From positions 62,001 to 126,000 of the forward strand of contig JAPQWV010000766.1 in assembly GCA_027422505.1 (NCBI GenBank): a stretch of DNA of 64,000 nucleotides, read 5' to 3'. Source of the DNA: Craterostigma plantagineum (taxonomy: Eukaryota > Streptophyta > Magnoliopsida > Lamiales > Linderniaceae). Made by a program: the position numbers and the translations under genes. Position 1 is the first letter of the stretch; the number at the start of each line of letters is the position of its first letter. This document shows, one piece after another, positions 20,880 through 33,300 of the stretch. The notes under the pieces were generated by a model. It saw only the letters and a program-made list of their open reading frames with translations, searched no databases and was not told the origin of the DNA.

Positions 20880-21890
20880 TCAACTAAATTTGTCACTTGG
20901 AAATGACAACCGTCCGCTGATGTTAAAACACGACGAATATACCATATGGCAAAGCCGATTCCTTAACTTTCTCGAACTCAAAGATCAAACCGAGAGAACC
21001 TTCTCCATCTCACGAAGAAGGTCCAGCTCAGCTTTGGATTGAACAGACAACCAATACAACTAACAACTCGCCTCTACCTGCGGTTCAACGACTTAAGATT
21101 CCTAGTGAGAATAGTGAGGCAGAAAGGTTGAGAGCTAAGGCTGACCTCGGCTGTAAATCTTGGCTCATGCAAGGCATCCCCAACGACATCTACATGAAAA
21201 TCGACAGTATCCCTACCGCAAAGGGAATATGGGATGAACTTTATCGCATGATGCAGCGTACTGAAGTTGGAGTCAAAGTAAATAAGGCTAACATACTAAC
21301 AGCCTGCGACTCTTTAATTGACAAACCAGAGGAAAGCCTACATGACCTCTATCGGAGGTACCTCACACTTCTCAACGAGATGAGGAAGATAGAAATCCCC
21401 AAGACGAACATGGAGACCAAAATTCGATTTCTGTCTTCTCTGCCCTTGGAATGGAAGAAGATATCCACTCAAATTCGACATAACAAAGACCTGGAGGAGT
21501 TGGATATTCACGCTTCTTCGACAATCTCGCACAACATGAGAACGACGTCAGTGAGATTCAGAAGTAGCAAAAGGGCAGAGAGACTGAAGACTCAGTTGCC
21601 TTAGTCTAAGAGAAGCGAAGCTCTAGATCTCACAAGGATAAGACCATTAGGCCTCCCACCCCATCAGAGTCGGAAGCTGAATCGAACTCCTACGTCGAGC
21701 CAAATATCCGAGCCCTAGGAAAGATGATGAGCAAGCAGTACTTCAAGAAAAAGTCTTCGTCATCAGCCAACAAATCTTCGGACCTCTAGCTCAAAGAACA
21801 AGGAAAGAGCACCGGAGACCTCCGAAGTCAAGAACCCTAAAGAGCCAACCAAATGTTTTAACTGCGGCAAGCATGGCCACTTCCCCCGTG
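20880..21890 (+). pseudogene. gag: copia-O gag (UBN2 type) with zinc knuckle
   Basis: Reading in changing frames shows D-E-Y-T-I-W-Q-S-R-F-L-N-F near 20930. An open stretch at 21128-21604 has LMQGIPNDIYMKIDS, GIWDEL, VNKANILTACDSL and RRYLTLLNEM. This is the UBN2 gag fold of plant copia capsid proteins. Further on, LGKMMSKQYFKKK precedes the zinc knuckle C-F-N-C-G-K-H-G-H-F-P-R-E-C at 21854-21895, a full C-x2-C-x4-H-x4-C. Several frameshifts and the stop at 21602 disable it. Copia-I has the same protein at 24510-25560. Confidence 0.8.
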
Positions 21891-21891
21891 A

Positions 21892-23180
21892 ATGCACTCT
21901 CCTAAAGAAGAGAGATGCCAACTACTACTCCAAGAAGCTTCAACTCACAAAGCAGAAGGAAGCTGGAGTAGCTCTCATGCGGAGCAAGACCATTGGCTCG
22001 AGGACTTCAAGTTCATAAGAGGAAAATCTAGCCCTTATGGCCCGCTTAGACAAAGATTCCGACGCCGAACCTTCAAACGGATGGATGATGACCAAGCATC
22101 CACGTCATCTCAGGAGGTAAATTCCTTAAATTCCACATTATTGACCATGTTAGTTACGTACGAAGTAGACTATGCTAACATGAAATGTGAGCAGGAAAGC
22201 ATAAAGGAATTAGAAGAGATACTAGCTATAAGTGAGCATAACTATCAATTGCTATTTGACGAAAAATTTCACGTAAAACTTCTCTTGTCAAATGCAAATG
22301 AAAAATAAGTAGCCTAGAATCTAGAATAGACTCCTTCGAGACTAAAAATGTGACCTAGATAAAGCCCTGACCGAAAGCAACAGAGAGTTAGCCACATCTA
22401 GCAATGATTATATAGCACTGTCCGAGGAAAGAAAAAGACTTTATTCTAGGATCAAACTCTTAGACGTAGACTCACTTATTGGGGACAAAAACCGATCAAA
22501 TGATTCATCTGAACCAGCCCTTAGAAACTGATATTTATAACGCTAAGGAAGGTTTAGGATTTCCAAACCCACGACTTTATGATATAAGATACATGGGATT
22601 TGGTCTAGGCTCCATAATGACTTTTACTAGCGCATCTGAGACAAACGCGTTAGAAGAAGAAAAGCGTAAAACCAAAACTAGGGCTGAGATCCCCTTTGAC
22701 TACAACACATTGAATAACGGTTACAAAACTCGGGAGATATCCCTGGAGTTTAACAGTGATTCAATTTATTCTTTACAACATACGGGTCAGTCCGAGGAAG
22801 CAACTACATTCTGAAAATTCTTCTACACTTTATATTCCTCATATGATTAAGAAATTGAGGAATTGTGCGCATCCTTCGACCTTGAAAAGAAGAATTTTGA
22901 AGCGGAAACGAAAAAATTCTTAAAGGAGATGGAAAATTTCAAAGCTTCCTCCAAGCTCAAACTATTTCTCACGCATCTTCCTAAAATGAAAAAATTAATA
23001 TCAAAAGCGTGAAGAAAGAAATATTGCCTTCCACTGATCTAAAGCCGAAGAATAATATTTCAATAAATATTATTTCTAATTTTTGTCTCTACTACGTCTA
23101 CAGGAAGCGTAGTACAGAAGCATACGGATTCGAAGGCGAGAGTGTCTAGAATAAAAATCGAGAAGGAGCTCGTAGATCTA
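21892..23180 (+). pseudogene. copia-O gag-protease spacer
   Basis: This continues from the knuckle (K-K-R-D-A-N-Y-Y-S-K-K-L) into acidic and coiled-coil sequence, with stops between segments. The frame 22479-22814 contains the block QMIHLNQPLETDIYNAKEGL and N-N-G-Y-K-T-R-E-I, shared with copia-R and copia-I. It is cut at 23189 by copia-I and resumes at 50868 with basic sequence up to the W-V-P-K motif near 51430. No enzyme is encoded. Confidence 0.65.
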
Positions 23181-23184
23181 AATG

Positions 23185-23189
23185 TTTCC
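23185..23189. repeat. Target site duplication of copia-I, left (TTTCC)
   Basis: TTTCC here and at 50863-50867 immediately flank the two LTRs of copia-I. This proves that it inserted as a unit into copia-O. Confidence 0.9.
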
Positions 23190-23537
23190 TGTAGAGTATC
23201 AATTTTAATTGTGTTTGATTTCGTTAGCTGTCCTTGTAATTAGGGGCTTTATGTATAGTAGCCTTAGATTAGGACTAGTTCGATATTTAGACCAAGTTTG
23301 TTTGGTATAAATAGTTGTACACACATTGAAATATACAAGAAAATTAGAGAATCAATCGGAAAGGCTGCCGAATTCAATTCTAGAGAGAGAAACAAAAAAA
23401 CTTTCTCACATTAAAGGGATCTCTCCCGTGTTCTTCAAGTGAAGGTTTTCGATCGAAATTCATATTTCAATAATTCTAATCGATTTCCTTAGAATTCATG
23501 TCTAGGATTGATTGTGTTGACTAACAAGGACCTAACA
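23190..23537 (+). repeat. copia-I 5' LTR
   Basis: 348 bp, TGTAGAGTATC...GGACCTAACA. It contains a TATAAATA-like box (GGTATAAATAG at about 23309), the probable core promoter. It matches 50543-50862, which has lost that box in a small deletion. Confidence 0.9.
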
Positions 23538-23539
23538 AT

Positions 23540-23551
23540 TGGTATCAGAGC
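23540..23551 (+). other. Primer binding site of copia-I (initiator tRNA-Met)
   Basis: TGGTATCAGAGC, two bases after the LTR end. It is the canonical initiator tRNA-Met complement of plant copia elements. Confidence 0.9.
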
Positions 23552-24509
23552 ATATTCGTTCTGTTTTGAATCGAAATTGTTAGAATTCGGATCGAAATTT
23601 ATATTCTGGAACTGTTCACGCGAAGAACAGTTTTGGCGCGAAATAGTTTTTCGATCTGAATTGCCTAATTCTGTGAGTATCTGATTTGATTTTGATGTTT
23701 CTGTGTTTCTTCTAGCAATAGAAATCGATGGCGATTAGATCCGTAGCAGTTTGAATATCAATTGAGCAGAATAGATCAGATTTGAATCGTTACTGTTCGC
23801 GCGAAGAACAAACTTGAACACAGTTTGATTTTGATTAAAATTGACATATTTTGCTTCATAATGTGTTTAACTGTCTGTTCGTGCGAATCAAACTTCTGAT
23901 TACGAGCAGAAACCTGCGATTTCATAGTCTAATTCATCGTTTTTGGTTGAATCAGGGTTAATTAGGGTTCTGATTTATTTGCGAAACTTCAATTTTTCTC
24001 GCTAAAGTTTTCGATCGCAGAAATTTCTCGATCGCAAAACTCCGCGTGAAAATTTTTATCGATCAGAACACTAAGTCAGCACTAAAATCGTCTTTACTAA
24101 GAACGATTTTAGTAGAAGAATTTTTCGAGAGTTATTTAGCGAAAAACGTTTTCGATGAAGACCTACAGTTTGACCAAGCGAAAATTACTTTCGATCGAAA
24201 AACTTTTTCAGCCAACGAATTTATTCTGACTAAGCAAGAAACCTACTTTAAGCACTGTTTCTTGCGATCGAAATAAATTCACGATCAAAAGATTTTTCTC
24301 GATAGAAAGTATTTGCAAAAATTTTTCTCGCTCGAAAATTTTCTCGCTGACACACTTTCTCGCACGGGAACAGTGACGTACATTTTAATCAAGACTGAAT
24401 TATTTCGATCGAAAATCTCAAGATAGAATCGAAAATAATTCTCGACTGATTTAGTATCATACGCTACTAACTAATTTGCGACTTGTGAAGCACATAACAT
24501 CACTCAAAT
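23552..24509 (+). other. copia-I leader with repeated TCGATCG motifs
   Basis: Nearly 1 kb without supported coding sequence between primer site and gag. The second half is full of TTTCTCGATCGCAAA-like phrases (23995-24420). The same phrases fill 32550-33900, ahead of the extra ORF, and a weaker version lies in the copia-O leader (20455-20800). The frame at 24046-24276 is low-complexity and read only as a by-product of these motifs. Confidence 0.5.
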
Positions 24510-25632
24510 CCATCAAAACAACCAACGAAGATGCTTCGTCAACAAAAAAATAATAAAAGACAAAGAAGAGATGGATGCATATACAGTCTGGAGAAGCCGC
24601 TTCCTAAATCATAGCTCTGAAAGATCAAGCCGAAAATCTATTGCAGTCACTCGAAGAGGGACCTGAATAGTTTTGGGTCACCATAGCCGGCGATGACATG
24701 GCTACCCCTTAAATTCCCGCTACTAGGCGACTTCAGGAGCCTAGGGAGTACTCTATCGAGGAAAAGGCCCGCGCGAAGGGTGATCTAATAGCCATGAACA
24801 CACTAATGCAAGGCATCCCTAATGACATCTATAGACAGATAGACAGCCTCCCGACGGCTAAGGGAATGTGGGATGAGTTGCATAGGATGATGCAGAGGAC
24901 GGAAGTAGGCATCAAGGCCAAATAGGCAAATATTCTCACTGCTTATGACTCCTTCAAAGCAAAGCCGGAGGAGAGCCTATACGATGTATATCAAAGATAC
25001 CTTACTCTTCTCAACGAGATGAGGAAGATAGAAATCTCGAAGACAAACATGGAAACAAATCAGATTTTCTGTCCTCTCTGCCCTCTAACTGGAAAAAGAT
25101 ATCCACTCAACTTAGACAAAACAAAGATATGGAGGAGTTGGATATTCATGCAGTCTTTGATAATCTCACCCAACACGAGGAAGATATTTGCGAGACTCAG
25201 AGAGAGCAGAAGGGCAAGCAGGTTGACAACACCGTTGCTCTAGTCTCAGAGAAGCGTAACAAAGCCTCGCAAAGAGAAGATTGTTAGGCCTCCCTCCTCA
25301 TCAGAGTCAGAAGAAGAATCAGAATCAGACATCGAGCCAAGCATGAAGGCACTAGGGAAGCAGTTGGCCTTAATCGGAAAAATGATGAGCAAGAAATACT
25401 TCAAGAAGAAGTCCTCATCCTCGGCCAACAAACTTCAGACCTCAAGCTCGAAGAACAAGAAACATGCACCAGAGAGCTCTGAGTCAAGAATACGAAAGGG
25501 CCCAACAAATGCTTCAACTGTGGCAAGCCTGGTCATTTTGCCAGAGAATGCACTCTTCCCAAGAAAAGAGATGCTAATTACTACTCCAAGAAGCTTCAAC
25601 TCACGAAGCAGAAGGAAGCAGGAGTAGCCCTC
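24510..25632 (+). pseudogene. gag: copia-I gag (UBN2 type) with zinc knuckle
   Basis: From ATG-rich sequence near 24528 the translation gives D-A-Y-T-V-W-R-S-R-F-L-N, then EEGPEQFWVTIAGDDM, LMQGIPNDIYRQIDSLPTAK, GMWDELHRMMQRTEVG, RYLTLLNEMRKIEI, NKDMEELDIH and, at about 25505-25550, the knuckle C-F-N-C-G-K-P-G-H-F-A-R-E-C. This is the plant copia capsid-nucleocapsid. In-frame stops (for example TAG at 24923 and TAA near 24713) and several frameshifts break it. Its partner in copia-O is 20880-21895. Confidence 0.8.
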
Positions 25633-27590
25633 ATGGCAGAGCAGGACCATTGGCTCGAAAACACGTCTAGCTCTCGAGACGAGAATCTTGCCATCATGGG
25701 ACGTCTTGACGACGACAGCGACGCCGAAACATCCAACCAGAAGGACGAAGATAACGCATCCACCTCATCACAAGAGGTAGACTCTTTCCACATTATTGAC
25801 CATGTTAGAATCATATCGAGAACAACATGCTAACTTGAAACGTGAGCAGAAATGTATTAAGAAAGAGAGGATAAACTTTCTAAGTCTCAGGAGAAGATAA
25901 AGAGTCTCGAATTAGAACTTAGAAGCTCTAGTGCTAAAACAGAAGAACTTACTAAGAGCCTACATTCTAGAGAGACTAGTCAACCTCAAATAGGGTAGCA
26001 TAGCGAAAAGATTAAGGAATTAGAAGATAGGCTAGCAAATAACTACAATTGCTTGGTTAGGAATCTCAATGAGAAAGCCACCCTAAATTGTAGGATAACC
26101 GAAGCTACCACTAAGATTACTAACTTAGAGGCTCAATTAGAAATATCTAATGCGAAGGTTAGTGAGCTTAGTAAAGAACTTGATACCTGTCAAGCCGCTA
26201 AACTGACGGTAGAAAATAATTATGTTCTCCTAGGTGAGGAACGCAAAAAGTTATATGCAAAAATTAAGAAATAAGATGATATTCTTATGCTTAGGGGACA
26301 TTCTAAGCAGACGATATTTCTAAACCAGCCCAAGGATACAGAATTCTATAATCCAATAGAAGGCATAGGTTTCACTAACCCACGTGTTCTACGGAAGAAA
26401 GAAATATATGGTATTAAGAACATGGGTTTAAGAGTAACCTCTCTTAGAAATTCACTGAAGCGACAAAATAAAGTACTTTATATTCGTCTAAGAGTAGAGC
26501 CTCACATGGGCCTGATATCCCCTTTGACTACACAGAACTAAATGAAAAAGACAAAAATATGAAAACATCTTTAACACTTGTCTCTGATTTAGTTCAACCT
26601 CCTGAATCTCAAACACACTACGAGGAAGTCAAAGACGTTCATTATAAAAATTCTCTCTACAAACCTCCTATAATAAAACAGATAGAGGAAGCTCAAGCCA
26701 AATTAGATAAAGAAAGAGAGAATTTTGAAGCTGAAAAGAAAATGTTCTTAAAAGAGATGGAAAATATCAAAGCTTCCTCACCCTCCCAAACTACCTCTCA
26801 CGCTACTATGCAAAGCGTGAAAATAAAAAAATCACCTTCGAAAGATCAAAAGTTTATTGATAATTCTGTTAAAAGTGCTAAGACTAAATCTATTTTACCT
26901 ACGTCTACAGGGGAGCGTAGGGCAAGCACTAGAACCGAAGCCGAGAGTGTCTAGTATGAAGGAGCTAGTAGATTCGAGTATATCTAAGAATGTTGCTCCT
27001 TCTGTACAAATAAATGACACTCGTAGAAATAAAAGAGTCATTTCTCCGCTTCAAATAACTGCTTCTACATGTACTCTGCAGCCTACCATTTTTAGAAGCA
27101 CTAATTTCGAAATTGGCTCTACATCTGAAGCTAAAAATAGCCATTCTGAAACAAATGCCACTAGGAAGACCCGTAGGAAACAAGATCCAGCCATAAAAAG
27201 AACATATGGCGCCGTGCATGCCTGTACTCACCTAAGGTATACCGTAAAGATTGAGTCCCACAAGCACCTTAGGAGATTATCAAAAGAAAAGATCTTTTCC
27301 TCGGTCAAGCCTACCAAAGCATTTGTACGTGCTGAAATTAACCTTCCCTAAAAGGTTCAACCCAAATGGGTTCCTAAATCTCCGCCTAGGACGACAAAAG
27401 CCGAAAAGGCCAAGTCACCTAAAGAGGCTACACCCGAACCCACACTCCGAAAGTGAAATGGGTGATTAAAACTCCCTCAAGAAATAATTTAGGAACCATA
27501 TCCGAACCTAAATCTATATCTGCTAATCTGAGAGGACACATGCTTTAGTGGGTACCTAAAGCTCCCTAACTTGTCGTTGCAGATCCATTA
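25633..27590 (+). pseudogene. copia-I gag-protease spacer with coiled coils
   Basis: After the knuckle (AGVALMAEQDHWLE) come acidic Ser-rich sequence, a long heptad-repeat region (25850-26270), the block FLNQPKDTEFYNPIEGIGF (about 26314), another helical segment (26559-26800) and a basic Thr/Lys-rich region. It ends at W-V-P-K-A-P near 27546, just before protease. Stops at 25831, 26272 and elsewhere separate the frames. A spacer this long (about 650 codons) is unusual for copia and is shared by all three copia elements in the window. Confidence 0.65.
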
Positions 27591-27593
27591 TGT

Positions 27594-27880
27594 GTGGTAC
27601 CTCGACTCTGGTTGCTCCACACACATGATTGGAAATCAAGAGCTGCTGAGCAACTACAAAGACCGACCAACCGGCAGAGTCAGATTCGGGAACAATGACT
27701 CAGCTCCCATTCTTGGATGTGGGGATATTATTTGGAAAATCTGACGATAAAAGATGTCTCTTATGTCGAAGGCCTCCGCCATAACTTGTTCAGCATAGGC
27801 CAGTTATGTAATAAAGGATTTCAAGTGGTCTTCCACGCTGCCTGTGCAGAATTTTGGACAGTCAGGACACAGAACTCCTC
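27594..27880 (+). pseudogene. pol: copia-I aspartic protease
   Basis: The sequence starts V-W-Y-L-D-S-G-C-S-T-H-M-I-G-N with the catalytic D-S-G. It continues RVRFGNNDSAPILGCGD, then after a frameshift near 27745 NLTIKDVSYVEGLRHNLFSI and G-F-Q-V-V-F. This is the copia retropepsin that cleaves the Gag-Pol polyprotein. Its order directly before the integrase is normal. The frameshift makes it non-functional here. The domain is missing from copia-O. Confidence 0.85.
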
Positions 27881-27979
27881 TTCGGACTTCGGAAATCCAA
27901 TCTTTACACGATCAACGCGACGTCTGTGCGGCCCTCGACAGCTGTATGCCTCATCTCTCAGACTGTTTTACAGAGGAAC

Positions 27980-28164
27980 AACTTATGGCATCAACGAATG
28001 TCTCATCTAAATATGGAAACTCTCTAACACCTTCTACGAAAAAGTTGGTTCACGGTCTTCCAACCATACTACTACAAAAGGAGCATCATTGTTCGGCATG
28101 TCAATTAGGAAAAATGAAGTGAGCATCTCATCAAGTCAAGCAAATTGCGTCTACCTGTCGACCA
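27980..28164 (+). pseudogene. pol: copia-I gag-pre-integrase zinc region
   Basis: It reads L-W-H-Q-R-M-S-H-L-N-M in one frame and, after a shift, H-C-S-A-C-Q-L-G-K-M-K followed by a TGA stop at 28120. Together these give the H-H-C-C zinc-binding integrase N-terminus of copia elements. A frameshift lies between the histidine and cysteine halves. Confidence 0.75.
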
Positions 28165-29526
28165 TTGGAACTAATCCACATGGACCTCTGTGGGCCAATA
28201 CAGACACATACTATCAGTGGACGCAAGTACGTGCTAGTAATCGTCGATGATTTCTCTCGCTACACTTGGACAAAGTTCCTCCGAACCAAAGATGAGACAG
28301 GGGACTTGATTATCATCTTTGTGAACACTACTCAGAATCTGTTGCAACAGACCATTCAAGTTATTCGAACAGACAACGGCACTGAGTTCAAGAATCAATA
28401 TCTCAGTGAGTTTTATCAGAAACTTGAAATAAGTCAACAATTCTCAGCCGCAAAAACACCTCAACAAAATGGGGTCGTTGAAAGGAAAAACAGAACTCTA
28501 GTAGAAGCCGCTCGTACAATGCTGATCCATTCTGGCCTTCCACACTTTCTTTGGGCTGAAGTAGTAAATACCGCCTGTTTTACCCAAAACAGGACTGTGG
28601 TTCAGAAACGCTTCAACAAAACTCCGTACGAGATTGTAAATAAGAGAGTACCCAACATCTCATTCTTTAAAGTCTTCGGGTGCAAGTGCTTTGTGGCGAA
28701 CGACAGAGAGCAACGTGCAAAGTTCGACCCTAAAGCATTCGAAGCAACTTTCGTCGGTTATTCTTCAACATCAAAAGCGTACCAAGTATACATCAAGTCC
28801 ACTCGCACGATTAAGGAAAGCTACAACGTCACTTTTCACGAAGTGAACGAGATGGCTTCTGAACAAAACAGTTCAGGACCCGTGCTCAACTCGTTGGCTT
28901 CTGAAAACATCTCAGAACCCGTATACATCGGTGTGTTGGCACAAAGCCGACAGAAGATGGCAACAACTCCGCAGTCACCGCCAGACGAAGCTCTAAGACT
29001 TGTGTTAGAAGACTTGGATTCCATCTTTGAGCCTCTACATCCGCCAGTCACCATCAATCATACACCCGACGAGGCTGATGTACCAAGTTCTTCAACAGTC
29101 ACTACCTCACCTGATTCAGATTTGCCACAAAACAATGAAGAACGTACCTTGAGTGTTGAGGAAGAATCATCAGAGTCGCTCCCTCCCAGTGCAGATTTCG
29201 AACTTCCTCACACTAATGAACAATCAGAGATCATTGGAAATCTAGATCCACAACTGGCTGATGCATCATCTTCAGCCTTGCCACATGAGCACAAGTGGAC
29301 TAGAGCTCACCCAGTTGATCAGATAATTGGCGATCCTTCGAGCGGAGTAAGGACACGACATCAACACAGTCTTTTCAGCTGTTTCTTAAGCGAAAATGAG
29401 CCCACTAAGGTAGCAGACGCACTACAAGACCCGGATTGGATTATTGCAATGCGTGACTTCAAGTCGACGACATCATTTTTGGTTCAACAAGTCCACGGCT
29501 TTGCAAGAAGTTTGGAGATCTTATGA
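28165..29526 (+). CDS. pol: copia-I integrase core and C-terminal region, fused to deleted RT
   Basis: A 453-residue open frame. The integrase triad is complete: D7 (IHMDLCGP), D70 (RTDNGTEF) and E106 (QQNGVVERKNR), with D-35-E spacing. SFFKVFGCKCFV and A-T-F-V-G-Y-S mark the copia integrase C-terminal region, followed by a Ser/Pro/Glu-rich linker (residues 260-400). The RT begins at ALQDPDWIIAM. It then jumps through a deletion to a frame-shifted version of the Y-V-D-D region and closes. Comparison with copia-O (52551-53081) shows about 530 bp of RT missing, so the element cannot be autonomous. Confidence 0.9.
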   Translation: MELIHMDLCGPIQTHTISGRKYVLVIVDDFSRYTWTKFLRTKDETGDLIIIFVNTTQNLLQQTIQVIRTDNGTEFKNQYLSEFYQKLEISQQFSAAKTPQQNGVVERKNRTLVEAARTMLIHSGLPHFLWAEVVNTACFTQNRTVVQKRFNKTPYEIVNKRVPNISFFKVFGCKCFVANDREQRAKFDPKAFEATFVGYSSTSKAYQVYIKSTRTIKESYNVTFHEVNEMASEQNSSGPVLNSLASENISEPVYIGVLAQSRQKMATTPQSPPDEALRLVLEDLDSIFEPLHPPVTINHTPDEADVPSSSTVTTSPDSDLPQNNEERTLSVEEESSESLPPSADFELPHTNEQSEIIGNLDPQLADASSSALPHEHKWTRAHPVDQIIGDPSSGVRTRHQHSLFSCFLSENEPTKVADALQDPDWIIAMRDFKSTTSFLVQQVHGFARSLEIL

Positions 29527-30391
29527 AGAGTAAATTCGAAATGAGCCACATGGGAGAGATGCAATTTTTCCTAGGACTTCAAGTCAGGCAGCTCGATGAT
29601 GGGATATTTATAAGTCAAACAAAATATATTAAGGACATCCTAAAAAGATTCCATCAAGATCAGAGCAAGCCTCTCAGCACTCCCATGTCAACAAGTTGCA
29701 AGTTGGATACCGATCCCACAGGAAAATCGGTCGACATCACACTCTATCGCAGCATAATTGGATCTCTTCTCTACCTCACTTCTAGTTGCCCAGATATCAT
29801 GTTTGCCACTTGTCTTGTGCCCGCTTCCAAGTCGATCCCAAAGAATCCCACATGCTCACGGTGAAGCGTATTCTTCGCTACCTTAAGGGCTCGACTACCT
29901 TAGGACTGTGGTATCCTAAAGGCACGAACTTCAAACTTATCGGCTACAATGACGCTGATTATGCAGGTTGCCGAATGGACAGGAAAACACCTCCGGTGGC
30001 GCTCAATTGCTAGGCGAAAAGCTGTCTGCTGGTCATCCAAAAGCAAAATTGCGTCTCAACTTCGACGGCTGAAGATGAATACGTCGCAGCCGCCAACTGT
30101 TGCTCCCAGATGCTGTGGATGCGGACTCGCGATTATGGGTACAATTTTAATAACATACCCAAATATAGTGATAGCCAAAGTGCCATCGCAATTACGTGCA
30201 ATCCTGTTCACCATTCATGCACGAAACACATAGACATTGATATAACTTTATCAAAGATCACGTAGAAAAAGACACCATTGACATGTACTTTGTGAACACG
30301 GAATATCAACTAGCCGACATTTTCACCAAGGCATTGGAGGAAAAACGATTCCAATTCCTTGTCGGAAAATTAGGCATGTTGAATCTTCCGT
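29455..30391 (+). pseudogene. pol: copia-I RT C-terminus and RNase H remnant
   Basis: The sequence CGACGACATCATTTTTGG encodes D-D-I-I-F-G of the RT catalytic loop. The open stretch 29523-29864 then gives [20 protein letters not shown] and YRSIIGSLLYLT. RILRYLKGSTTLGLWY lies at 29860-29920 and D-A-D-Y-A-G-C near 29950. Near 30180-30390 shifted frames give the H-I-D-I and Q-L-A-D-I-F-T-K-A-L end of RNase H, closing at M-L-N-L-P and TGA (30391). At least three frameshifts. Confidence 0.8.
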
Positions 30392-33300
30392 GATATGTGC
30401 ATTACCTGATCTTCTGTGCTATCACATGCTCAATTCTATGTGTTTTCCATGCTCATCTGTCTTATCTTGCGTGATAATAAAATTACTAAAATAAATAACA
30501 AATAAAGAAAAATAATATAACAATAATTAACTATACATATACATATAATATAAGGGAATGAAGAAATCTTTAGGATGCTCGATCTATGTCACAATTAGAT
30601 TTCCCTGGCATGCGGCTGATTACTTGCTTAATTTTGTCAGTCTAAGTCGCATTCTTGTGTCTAAAGCTCATTTAGTTTGCTCCACTAGACACAAAGGCAC
30701 ATTACATAAGTGAGGATTCTGACCTATTATTTTTCCTTTCTATTGATTTATTCTTGAGCGCGTCACACATCAATTGCTTATCTTAACTAGTGCTTCTTGG
30801 CTTCATAGTCACCGTTCATTAGTTCCTTAGGAAAATGATTAGAGCACTTAGGAAATTCCTCACTTGGCCTTACATATAGAAAATTTTCATCCTTTAATAT
30901 AGCCTTTAGTCATCCTTTTGGGCCTTCTCCGATATCCTTTTCTTCACTTGAAATCCTTTGAGCCTTCAACCGAACAACTAAATCTTCGATGGGATATTCA
31001 ATCGAGAAAAGGAGGGGGAGAAAACGAAAAAAAAGAAGGATGACAAAAGAAGGTGGAAAACGCACACGAGGAATGCTCAACGCACAAAATCTTGTTGTGA
31101 ACTTCTATGTCGATAATCGCGTACACTAGTCAGAACGGCTGGAAAGAGGAGCACCACGAAGTGAACTTCTCCAACGATAATCCAGTCTTATATCGAGACA
31201 ACGAGAAGAGGAGCGTGACCTTGGGTTCGAATTCCAAAACTGCGAACTTCTTCAAATCGATAATCTCTGAAACCTCACTAGGGATTAAGAGAAAAGGAGC
31301 GCGGTATCGGCCCGAGAACGAACAAGAAGATCTTCGCCTTAGATAATCTCTCAGCCTCGTAGAGAAGCGGAGCTTCAGCTTGAGCAAGTGCAGACTGAGT
31401 CAAAGAAAAATCGTTAAAGGATGAGAAAGATAAACAATAAGAGAAAAACGGCAAAAAGGAGGAGAACGACGAAGAAAAGGAAGAAGATCCTTAGTCCACA
31501 ATTCCAAAACTATACTTCCCTTCTTAGTCATAGCCAATTAAAACCTTTCACAGTCTCTATGATTCCATATCGACGATCTTTTGCAAAGGTGAAATGATTA
31601 AAAACGCCTCGATCACAGGTAATTGACTTAAGATTGCTTGTGTTGACTAGAGTGATATAAATATAATCATCACAAGGTAAAAATAGTCGAGTGCTAGAGT
31701 GAACCCAGTGAGAGTTGTCGAAATGGATTATTCTATGAACTTAGGACTCTTTAGTTTGACGACATGACTTGACGATATGTGATCTTTTCAAGTGTCTCGT
31801 GAAATTTTAGGCTTGACAATGATCGTAGAAAATAATCTGACCCCATACTATTAATAATATTAATATGCATATGAAAAATTGTATATATATATATATATGA
31901 TATTTTTTCTTTCTGAAAATTTACTTCACCAAAAAAAATCGCATATTTTGAAATGAAATTTTATATTTCATATGCATTGACTTGTTTAAATGCGATTATC
32001 TGTTTTGCTCATACCCTTGCGCGAAAATGATATTTACATGTATAGGGAACATGTATCTAGGCTAAATGTGTTGAATTCGCGTATCTCAAATCTTGGTGCA
32101 TTATTTGAGGGGGAGCATTTACAACTTATGTCTTAAAAGATCCAAATATTTTTAATGATCTTCCTCTAAGTGTTGCAGAAACAATGTGGAGGTCAAGAAT
32201 TCTTCAAGACTTGGAGTTTTTTGGCATAAAAACTTGTTGGTTGGTTAAATTGTTGATCGCTAACATCTTTCTATGATTTTTGAATTTAACCAATTGTTCT
32301 TATGAAGGGGGAGCGTCACTAAAAACAGTATTGCTTCCATAATTAACTCTAATCATTCTCGCACATTTTGCTCTAAAAGATTTGCAGATTCGCGAAATCT
32401 GATTTTGGAGCCAGATGTCATCATTCGAAATTTCAGGGAGTTAATTGCATTTATTTTCATATTTAGGGGGAGCAATTATGTGGTTGAATACTTACACTTA
32501 GGGTCTGTTTGAAATATGTTTATTTTTTTTCAATCGAAAAATCTGGGCTAAATTTGTAGTTTACGATCACAAATTATCGATCGAAAATTGACTTGGGACC
32601 AAATGCCAATTTTCGCTTCAATTTCTCGAGCGAAAATCAGAACAGGAACCAAGTTTCTCGATCGCAAATTTTTCGATCGCAAACAATAATGGGCCTTGAA
32701 TTTCAAAGTGTCGAATAAACGTCTAATCAGCCCATTTAGCAAATTTAACTCTTGCAGTCGAAAATTCCCAAATACACGTAAAACCTTCAATCGAAAAATT
32801 AAACAGTCAAATTCTCTCGCGCAAAACTTTTACTCTCAAAAGACGAACGTCAAAAACTTCAAAATCTTTTGATTTTTCACCTAATTTTTTGTCTTTTGAA
32901 GGTAGTTTGACTTCCTTTAGGGTTTATCGTGGATTTAAACTAGATATGCATCTGTATTCTGTGATCTTTCGCCTGATTATGTGTAAAAATTTCGATTGTA
33001 CAGAATGTGAAAACTCGCATGAGATTTTGCGTATTTACGAGCATTCTAGGTGTATAATTTGGGTTAAAACTGCATTTAAGATAGTTTTAAGCATTCTGGG
33101 AACATATAGTTTCGATTACTTGCGTTCTTAAAGGTTGATTTTGAGTTCGACTAAACTAGGTTTTTCAAGTGTTTAAAGGCGTCGAAGAACTTTCTCGATC
33201 GCAAACAGTGTCAATTAAATTTCAATTTGATTGATTTACTGTTTGCATCGTAAAAGATTTTCGATCGCTAAATTTCTATTTGGTCGATAACATAATAACG

